Part shown: one piece after another, positions 56,760 to 64,000 of the stretch
Numbering within the stretch: position 1 is the first letter of the stretch
How the letters are laid out: the number at the start of each line of letters is the position of its first letter
Assembly: GCA_003952965.2 (NCBI GenBank)
Contig: RXIC02000500.1
Span: 77,402-141,401 of the forward strand
Source: Morella rubra
Taxonomy: Eukaryota; Streptophyta; Magnoliopsida; Fagales; Myricaceae
DNA: 64,000 bases
Direction of reading: 5' to 3'
Notes under the pieces: model-generated
The model's input: the letters and a program-made list of their open reading frames with translations, nothing else
What the model was told of the DNA's origin: nothing
The model's database searches: none
Position numbers and translations under genes: made by a program

Positions 56760-57440
56760 GGATGTTTTACTAAGGCTCAAAGCTCAGTGTGGTTTTAACT
56801 TTTAAGCTTAAGGAGGGATTTTAACTTTTAACCTTAAGGAGGAGTTTTAAAACATATGGATAGAAGAGAGAAATTAGGAGATGAATTTTTTTTTTTGAAC
56901 GATAAAGGAGTTTTTTCTGAATAATGGGTATACAATATCTGATCGAGTTGAAATTTGAAGGAGAGTTTCATGACACAAGGAGGTATGATTTGAATAGTGG
57001 AGATCAGATTTGAGCTCAGGAATTGGGGTTTGTGTCCATGAATAGTAATTGTGAGTTTGACAGATTCTCTCTAATTCTTGTTGTATTTGCCAAGATTGAT
57101 CATGTCATCTTGAAGAGATATGTGTTGTAGCCTCTAGTTGTGACTAGAGAAGATACTTTGTACCCATTATTCAGTTGATAGTGGAGATTTTGACTGGAGT
57201 AGGTCCCATATTTTTTCTTCCTCACACCAGGGAAGTTTTTCACGTAAAAATTGCTTATGTTGTTCTGACTAGGTGTGACCGATTACCTATATATCATTTT
57301 CAGCAGTGGAGATTGCGATATATTTGCTTGTATCTAGAGAGAAGAATTATTTCGCTGTGTTTGTTTGTCGTTATCTCTCTCAACACACCTATTAAGTTCT
57401 CATTTCGCATTTGTAACTTTTGTAGTCAATTGTAATTTAC
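56760..57440 (+). mobile_element. copia LTR-like sequence
   Basis: The stretch from CTTAAGGAGGGATTTTAA (about 56,809) to about 57,430 has the structure of a copia 3' polypurine tract and LTR: GGAGATTTTGACTGGAGTAGG, then CTCACACCAGGGAAGTTTTT and CACGTAAAAATTG near 57,220-57,255, a hallmark of LTRs whose transcripts read '...CACGTAAAT...'. A GGAGGGA/GGAGGAG duplication is near its start. No target duplication is identified. Confidence 0.5.
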
Positions 57441-57556
57441 ATTGAAAGAAGTTTGCTGAAATTTCACCTTTTAATGCGTGTTACTCATTTAAAGAGGAAG
57501 AAATTTATAGAATTTATTTTCATGAATTGAGAGTACCTATTGGGGATTCATAAGGA

Positions 57557-57587
57557 GGGGGTTGGGGGTGTCGGGAGGGAGGGAGGG
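57557..57587 (+). repeat. G-run cluster, possible G-quadruplex
   Basis: Six G-runs in 31 bp: GGGGG, GGGGG, GGG, GGG, GGG, GGG with loops of 2, 4, 1, 1 and 1 bases. This satisfies the usual sequence rule for a G-quadruplex. It is isolated in AT-rich DNA. Confidence 0.7.
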
Positions 57588-58734
57588 AGAAGCTCTTAAC
57601 TAATCTATTTGATGGCTCAGTTTAGTTTTTTACAAAAATGGCTGACAAGGCGCATGGAGGATTATGAGGGTTGAGTAGGCTTACAGCATGGCATTGAGTT
57701 GTCTGAGTAGGAGATGTGTCCATTGCTGATCGGTGCACATGTGAATTATTTTCAAGCTTAGCATTAGGCGTTAATTGCTTGATATAAGTCAAATGAAGGA
57801 ACCACATTTTTATTAAGCACTGATAATAGGGACAAAGTTTATATAAACGTTTATACAAAAACAATTTTATCAAAACTTTATACCATAGAAGTAGTCTGTT
57901 TTGTCACTCAAAATTATGAAAGTTCTTCACTCACTCTCCTCACCCCGTCTTGCAATTCTGGATGGATGTGTGACAAAGGACGTTAATTTGTTAACTGCCG
58001 CTACCCTTCCACCTCGGCTTTGAGCAGTGTCTTAATGTAGAGTGAAGGAGCTATCAGTCGATAGTTACATGGAACGAATTAAAGCGGGAGTATTATCCAT
58101 CTTGACCATATATGTTGCTAGAAATGAAGTATTATCCATCACAATTCTGCACTCTGGTAGCTGGTACTTTAATCTTTGAGCACTAGAGTATGCTTTTGAA
58201 ACAGAGAAAGCCAAGTAGAAAATAAAAGCCAAAGGATTTGGCGATATTGGAATGAAAGTTCGGGAAATTAAATGTTGTAAAGCCCATCAATGAGTTAAAT
58301 TTTAACCTATGTTTAGGCATTAGTGGTAGAGTCAAATTTCTATTTACACCCCTTCCAATAAAAAGAGAATTAAGGAACTTCAAATTATGGAAAACATAAG
58401 CCGAAAAAAAATTGAGCCCCTACACAACATGGGCCCAATAAATCGATCCGACTCGGCTCGAGTAATAGAGCAATCAATGTCAGAGTTGGTCTCAAAAAAT
58501 TGACCCCGACAATCCACACCCCTAGTTAGGGCAAGCCTATTGAAGAGGCAAAACCTCCCATCGGCTGATATAGAGTATATTGAAGATAGTGATTGTACCA
58601 AGCTCTCACAATTTTTTTTCAGATTTGACCCATTATTTTGGTTAATTGGTGTAAAACAGAAAGAGGAGTAGCATTTTAATTTGGGCTAACACCCCCGTTG
58701 AAGTCATATTAAAATGGAGAGAATAATGAGTAAG
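57588..58734. other. no gene recognised
   Basis: No coding, RNA or transposon feature could be supported. Confidence 0.5.
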
Positions 58735-58873
58735 AAATAATTTGGAATAAATGTTCTATATATCCTCTGAGTATATGCTAAACTTAAACTTAAAGAATTC
58801 TTACATAACCAAAAACTCAAAAAAGAGAAATTTCCTTACTGATAATGCAGAATAATTGTATTTTTATCGACAT
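58735..58873. repeat. paralog of the gap-flanking sequence, left part
   Basis: AATTTGGAATAAATG, GAGTATATGCTAAACTT and AATGCAGAATA align with 43,047-43,207 and 45,187-45,345. Homology resumes after the inserted element at 60,704 with CAAAATTAAC and CTGATCAAAC.TTAAATG to about 60,850. Confidence 0.7.
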
Positions 58874-59002
58874 GTTGGCTATGTTTGGGAACGGGTTTGA
58901 GTCCTGGTTTCAAGTCTTAAATACTAGTTTTGGGTCCAAAATCCCAAATCCATGTTTGGATGAGCCAAATCTCATTTTTAGTTTTTAAAACCAAACTGAA
59001 TA

Positions 59003-59257
59003 ATGGAAGAGAAAACTAACGATGTTAAGAGGGAACTTTTGTTTTCCCCCTCCTTCCCTTCTCTTCTCTTTCTCCTCTGTGCGACCGAAGCGCGACCGAG
59101 CTCGAGGGCCCTTCTCCTTCATCTCGCGTTTTCACCCAAATTCCTCCTTCTAATCGATGCATTTGCTTCGTTGTGGGATTGCTACTTATTCTCCGTTGAT
59201 TCCAAGGTACACTTACTATTTTATATATGTTGGTTCTGCCACAATGAAGTTTCATAA
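59003..59257 (+). pseudogene. leader/first-exon-like sequence, unidentified
   Basis: A CT-rich block (59,041-59,135) with GC content above its surroundings looks like a plant 5' untranslated region or transit-peptide-coding exon, ending at a possible donor, CCAAG|GTACAC, at about 59,207. An 84-codon frame is open but its protein is not recognisable. It may belong with the PPR fragment downstream as one captured gene. Confidence 0.25.
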
Positions 59258-59467
59258 ATATTGGTTCTAAAAAGCGCTATAATGTCTATACTTGAAATCT
59301 GGGTTAGGGGTCAATTGGTTTGTACAAACACATATATATCCTTTTGATTTTGCTTTCGAGAAGGAAGCAAAGTTCATGAGTGGATTTTGAAATGTGGGTT
59401 AGGGGTCAATTGGTCTTTGAATAACAATCTGATGGGTTTGTATTCAAAAGGCAGGAGATGGAAAGAG

Positions 59468-59626
59468 GTACATCGACTGTTTGAGAAATTGGCCCATAAA
59501 GATATGATTAGTTGGAATATGATGATATCATGTTATGTTTGTAGGGAATGTCCTCCGAGGCTTTAAGTTTGTTCTGGGAAATGAAGATCAGTGGGGTTAA
59601 ACCTAATGAAATAACTATTCGCGCAA
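59468..59626 (+). pseudogene. PPR protein fragment (PLS-type motifs), frameshifted
   Basis: One frame reads HRLFEKLAHKDMISWNMMIS, and after a one-base shift near 59,545 another reads MSSEALSLFWEMKISGVKPN followed by EIT. Together they cover one and a half pentatricopeptide repeats of the PLS type: LF..L..KD.ISWN.MIS is the S motif and EAL.LF.EM...GVKPNEIT the following P-like motif. PPR proteins of this class bind organellar RNA. Normal members have ten or more repeats; only this part is here. Confidence 0.8.
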
Positions 59627-60050
59627 ACCAGACTGTTTACTGGCCTTTCAAAGAACACGACAACATATGATAGAGTGTAACTTCTTTATCTATACTTTTA
59701 GTTGTTGTTTTGTTAAGTCAAAGTGTGCATACATTGCTTCAAGTGGGGTTCTATGCACATTCATGTGGCTTAGCCGAATTCATCGTTAAGGACCAACCAC
59801 AGCACACAACATTCCAGTGTAGTCTTTGTTGGCATTTCCAACTGATGATTGTCTAGAACCTTGATCATAAACAACCTAGTGTGCTCTAATGGGTGGCATA
59901 GAGGAACTCGGTAGAAGCTAGCGGGAGAGATGATGCCTTTTAATTAACTTTGAGTTATTAAATCAGAGAAACTAATGCTATATGCCTTACTACAATTTTT
60001 TCGGGTTGTGATGCATTAGTGCTCATTGATTCCACTCCATCAAACAAAAC

Positions 60051-60300
60051 AGAGCATAAGGGAAGCATCTTTTAAAATAAAACTTATTTACATTTCGCTA
60101 GCCAAGTTAGAGAGCATAAGGGAAGCCACATCTTACAATAAAACTTATTTACATTTCGCTAGCCAAGTTAGAGAGCATAAAGGAAGCATCTTTTAAAATA
60201 CAACTTATTTACATTTCGCTAGCCACAAGTTAGAGAGCATAAGAGGAGCCACATCTTACAATAAAACTTATTTACATTTCACTAGGGCAAGTTAGAGTGG
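60051..60300. repeat. 60-bp tandem repeat with dimeric (A-B-A-B) order
   Basis: Four units start at 60,051, 60,111, 60,172 and 60,234, each AGAGCATAAG...ACTTATTTACATTTCGCTAG. Units 1 and 3 have GCATCTTTTAAAATA; units 2 and 4 have GCCACATCTTACAATA. The array thus arose by duplicating a dimer. More diverged units can be traced to about 60,510. Confidence 0.85.
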
Positions 60301-60703
60301 ATAAGAGAAGCGAAAGTTAACAAAAATAAATATTTTTACATGCTTGCTCTCGCAACATGGAGAGCGTGCGAGCAGCGAATGTTAACAAAAATATTCACAA
60401 AAAATAAACCTTGCTAGCTTGCGGGAGTTGGAGCGCTCAAGGGAAGCAGAAGCTAACAAAAAAAATAATTACAAACTCGTGAGAGTGAGCGCGAGAGCAC
60501 AATAGAAGCCAGGCCAGTGAGACAAGTTCGCCTTGGTAACGGACATTAGTAGAATTGACGAGAGGACGTTAACTTTGTTTCAAGACAGGACCCAGATTAT
60601 GAGGAGAACGACACATGGACTTGGTATCCAAACAGTGAAATGAAACTGAATCTCAATCTGAAATTGAATTTCAAACCCAAACCCGTTTCCAAACATAGCC
60701 GTT

Positions 60704-61789
60704 CTTCCTAGTATGGTACACTAAGTCTATGTTCAAATTTTGGATGACAAATGAAACAAAATTAACTGTCGATCGTGCTGATCAAACTTTAAATGGAGAC
60801 CTTGAGATTGTTGGAAATATCCATGGTATGGAATATTCCCTAAAAAAAATAACACAAAAATCACCAAATAATTCAACATGATCATTATAAATTTTTAATA
60901 GGCAATTCGTATTTAAAGTCAATGTATTGGGGATGAAAAAATAATCTAACATTTAAGAAAAATCTACCTTCTATGCGACACCCACAACACTTGTAAAATA
61001 TTTTTTCTTTCACTTTAATTTTATGCATTTACAGTAGCTGAGCTCATCTTTGGGAGTTAGACTTGCCAAACGATCTCGATTTGAAATTTGATACATTTTT
61101 GGAAATCCGTTCACCTTTTTCATGAAGTGTTGGCCACGAATGCTTCACATAACCAAACTTGGACCTTGGAATGAGCCTATTACGCTTGTAATAGGTGTTG
61201 ATGTTACAATGTATGCCCTCGAAAATTAATAATTGTGATTTGATAATCGGGATCATATATATCATTTTTACATACATAATTAATATAAGTATTTAAATGT
61301 GACAAGAAATATTATTTGTAATAATAACTGTGAACTGAGATATTAAATAAAATAATATTATTTAAAAATATTGTAAAAAAATGATGTCAATGATTTATGA
61401 ACAAAGCTCTCACCTAATAATTTTTTAATTTTTTGTAAACCGAAAGTTGTTCTCAGCAATATTAGAGTATTAACGCCTACACGTGAGGAAAAAAGAAACT
61501 TTTGTCGCGACTGTCAAGTGTAATCCTTGGGCGTTAAGAGTACGGAAAGGAACTCAATTAACTGAGTAGCAGTGGATCCAACTAGGGCATATAATACATT
61601 TATTTAGCAAAAAAAAAAAGAGAGAGCATATAATACATTGATTTTTCTCCTTTATTTCCCATGTCATTCTAATTAAACGAAGTCTTCTTAAAACGCATAT
61701 ATAAAAGTATATTTTTGACACCAAAAGAAGGATAGAGACGTAAAAAACCCACGGAATTAATAGATTACGAAAAGAAATTTTTTGTCACG
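60704..61789. other. end of paralogous flank, then no gene recognised
   Basis: Positions 60,704-60,850 continue the paralogous sequence interrupted by the element before. From 60,860 onward the sequence is AT-rich with no supportable gene. Confidence 0.5.
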
Positions 61790-62060
61790 ATATCTCTCCC
61801 TCACACGTCGGATCTTGGATTGGGAGGAGACAACCCGTTTCTCCTATGGATTGTTGGGTTCAAGACTTGTTGGTAAATCTGGGCTCTGATACTAGTGTTG
61901 GGTGGTCTTGAGCCTTCTCAAAGCTAAAAGTTAACTTAAGAGGTGACGCTTTCTCTCACATTTATAAACTGACCATCAGTTCCTTCTACAACTGATGTGG
62001 AACTAACCCAATATGTTGGTGAGACTTAAGCTACAAACTTGTCTTTCTCCTATCCATCGG
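61790..62060 (-). mobile_element. retrotransposon or TRIM-like repeat, reverse orientation
   Basis: GGGCTCTGATACTAGTGTTGG at 61,879-61,899 contains the reverse of a Met-tRNA primer-binding site (CTCTGATAC), and is followed by CTTAAGAGGTGACGCTTTC and ACTGATGTGGAACTAACCC, phrases I recall as widely dispersed in plant genomes. Terminal repeats are not identified. Confidence 0.45.
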
Positions 62061-64000
62061 CAAAAGAAAATTAGGCAATATTGGCCAAAAATAAACCTTG
62101 AATATATAGTTCAAACGATAATTGGGGGAGATGAGAATGACTAGGATAATTAACTACCATCAAAAAACTAAAAAGAAATCATTATTCCTCTCTTTTAATT
62201 TATTCATTCAAGAAATTAAAAATTAATATCTCCGAACTTCAAAGGAGATATCACACATCATGTTACTGTCATGTACCTAACAAAAGTTCATCTTCGTTTT
62301 AAACATATGATTCATGTTTATTCATTTTTTTTAAAGGACTTGAGATCCAAGGTGTGGTTCCTATTCTTCTTCTTCTTCCCTTTTTCTTTCTACTCTTTTT
62401 TTTTTTATTCCTCCCCTTACAAATTGATATGCCCACGTATGATCCACATATTTGATAAACGAGAAAGAATACTCTGTTTGGGATTACAATGGAACGAATT
62501 GTCAAAACAAGTATTTTTCATTTTATGTTTGTATATCGGTGCTTGTTACAAAACTTGACTTTTGCCGACCATCTGGGAAAAAAATTAACATTGGCCCAAA
62601 GAACAAGACAGCGTTTACACAAAAGCTCCTCGGCCGGTTACTCGACCCACGGCTGTCTAAGCCCGTTAAAGAAGACAACCAATCGAGCTCCCCACAGGCC
62701 CTGAAACCTACTCAGACCCAAAATGGGGAGACTTAGGAACTTCAAGGTTCAAAAAGTGAATATCATGTCGTGTTAAAGACACATCCCAAGATTTTTCTTT
62801 CAATATTTTCGCTTATAATTTTTTTATAATCTATTAGTTTCATTTTCTTTAAAATTATGGCCTCTAATTTTTCCTTAATATTTGGTTTATAATTTTTTCA
62901 TTAATCTATTAACCTCATTTTATTTCAACAATATCTTTTGATCTCTAATTATTAAAGTAATTAGTTTTTATCGTTTTTCTTCAATATTTTATTTTATAAT
63001 TCTTCATTTTTTCCATTATTATGATCTTTAATTGTTAAATTAATCAATTGGGATAGTTGTTTCTCAATATTTTGGTCTATAATTATTCCATTAATCAATA
63101 AATATCTGCTTACCCAATGTGTCCAGTTAAGTTAAAAATACTTTTATAGATGACAGTCTTTTCTGGGATCACTTCAGATAAATTCTCAAGATCATAAAAT
63201 TTAGAATTGTTCAAATCTCTAGCTTTATAACCCAAATGAACAAGAAATGAAAGAGAAAAATCTGAGTTTTATGAATTCCCTAGCAACTAAATTTCATGTA
63301 AAATTTACCTTAGAATCAATGACTTAGAGGTGAAAATGTGTGTAATTGGATTCTTCTTCGGTCTCCTTTTTGTTTTATTTTCTTTTTAATTAGAGGGACA
63401 TAACAATCTTTTAACTTGAGTAAGAGGGGTATAACAGTCTTCTCATATGAAAAGAGAGTCACGTGAAAGGTACATAAAACGGATTTCGTTCAATTTAATA
63501 ACCAAAATCAGCTGAGAGATAAAATTATTACGAACACATAATTAAAAAAAAGATGAATTGTACCAAGTCATAATTTAAGAATAAATAAAAAACGAGTGGT
63601 AATTCGGATAGTATTTATAATTTACCCGGATTTTCTATTCAATGTCAGCTGTACTATATTTACCTATAAAGGATGGGAGACAAATCCCATGTGCCGTGTG
63701 TCTATCAGGAAAGAGGACAAACGGTAAATTGTGTAGAAATCACAGTTATTCAGCAAAAAAAAGTGTAGAAATCACAGTTGCACATAAAGTACTGTTAGCT
63801 ATTTCGTAGATAGGCACATCGTGTCATAGGAATGTCAGATAAATTATCCCCCTCCTCTCTGTCTTATCAACCTAAATGCTTTTTACAGTCTTTTTGAGTC
63901 TTGTCTAATTTATACGCCAGTTGAGAACACTTCTGCACCAAATTGAGTCCGTATCTTTGGCGCTTGTCTTCTTTCTCGTCCCAGAATATGTCCTTGTGTG
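62061..64000. other. no gene recognised
   Basis: Short frames at 62,271-62,736 have no recognisable product and overlap a T-rich run. GTGTAGAAATCACAGTT occurs twice, at 63,731-63,747 and 63,763-63,779. AT-rich otherwise. Confidence 0.5.

Larger units (their letters stand above)
58877..60700. mobile_element. non-autonomous TIR element (1,824 bp), GTT target duplication, host exon cargo
   Basis: The left end GGCTATGTTTGGGAACGG and right end CCGTTTCCAAACATAGCC are inverted partners with one mismatch, extending to about 23 bp. GTT flanks both sides (58,874-58,876 and 60,701-60,703). A 3-bp duplication with a GGC.TGTTTGG-type end fits PIF/Harbinger better than hAT, which would give 8 bp. The interruption of a sequence intact at 43,047-43,380 confirms the insertion. 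It contains a CT-rich leader-like block (59,035-59,210), a PPR fragment and a tandem repeat, but no transposase. Confidence 0.7.

Noticed and set aside
59025-59255. Minus-strand frame over the CT-rich block
   Set aside because: Reflects the composition of the leader-like sequence on the opposite strand.

Overview
The window looks like intergenic, transposon-filled nuclear DNA from a eudicot plant. The AT-rich background, spliced plant gene fragments (FRIENDLY/CLU, DUF247, PPR), Ty1/copia and Ty3/gypsy retrotransposons, CACTA (En/Spm-type) DNA transposons and MITEs all point that way. An N-run at 43,407-44,368 marks it as a draft assembly. I found no intact host protein-coding gene, tRNA or rRNA. 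Every recognisable coding stretch is a transposon gene or a broken gene fragment. The species cannot be told from the sequence.

Layout. 1-1,150: end of a Ty1/copia-type LTR with GTGTCGACACATT repeats. 3,310-3,658: right terminus of a CACTA element. 3,659-5,640: old low-copy sequence with related copies at 14-20 kb and 39-42 kb. 6,096-13,263: CACTA-like element with GCGGCGGTCA-type subterminal repeats; it carries two exons of the FRIENDLY/CLU mitochondrial-clustering gene and is itself split by a 5'- and 3'-truncated copia element (10,150-12,242). 14,225-19,770: second copy of the duplicated sequence, broken by an LTR-like insertion and several MITEs. 20,654-28,854: well-delimited CACTA element of 8.2 kb with a 3-bp AGA target duplication, minus-strand Transposase_24-like and Transposase_32-like genes, and many copies of the palindrome GTCCGGAC.

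31,666-32,651: C-terminal part of a DUF247 gene on the minus strand, broken by a MITE and cut off by a Ty3/gypsy element (32,652-38,131). That element has two LTRs, gag and pol, frameshifts, and a deletion between protease and reverse transcriptase. 38,132-38,953: end of another CACTA-like element. 39,010-41,778: third set of duplicated segments and nested MITEs. 41,776-45,543: an LTR-like sequence plus flank that appears on both sides of the assembly gap. 45,900-46,850: copia LTR-like sequence in reverse. 51,978-53,456: 3' part of a copia element with its LTR. 56,760-57,430: another copia LTR-like stretch. 58,877-60,700: non-autonomous TIR element with a GTT target duplication that carries a PPR gene fragment and a dimeric 60-bp tandem repeat.

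The genes here do not form a cellular pathway. The useful content is the layered history of the transposons: two cases where DNA elements carry host exons, a CACTA element with palindromic repeats placed between its genes as well as at its ends, and a likely haplotype or overlap duplication at the gap.
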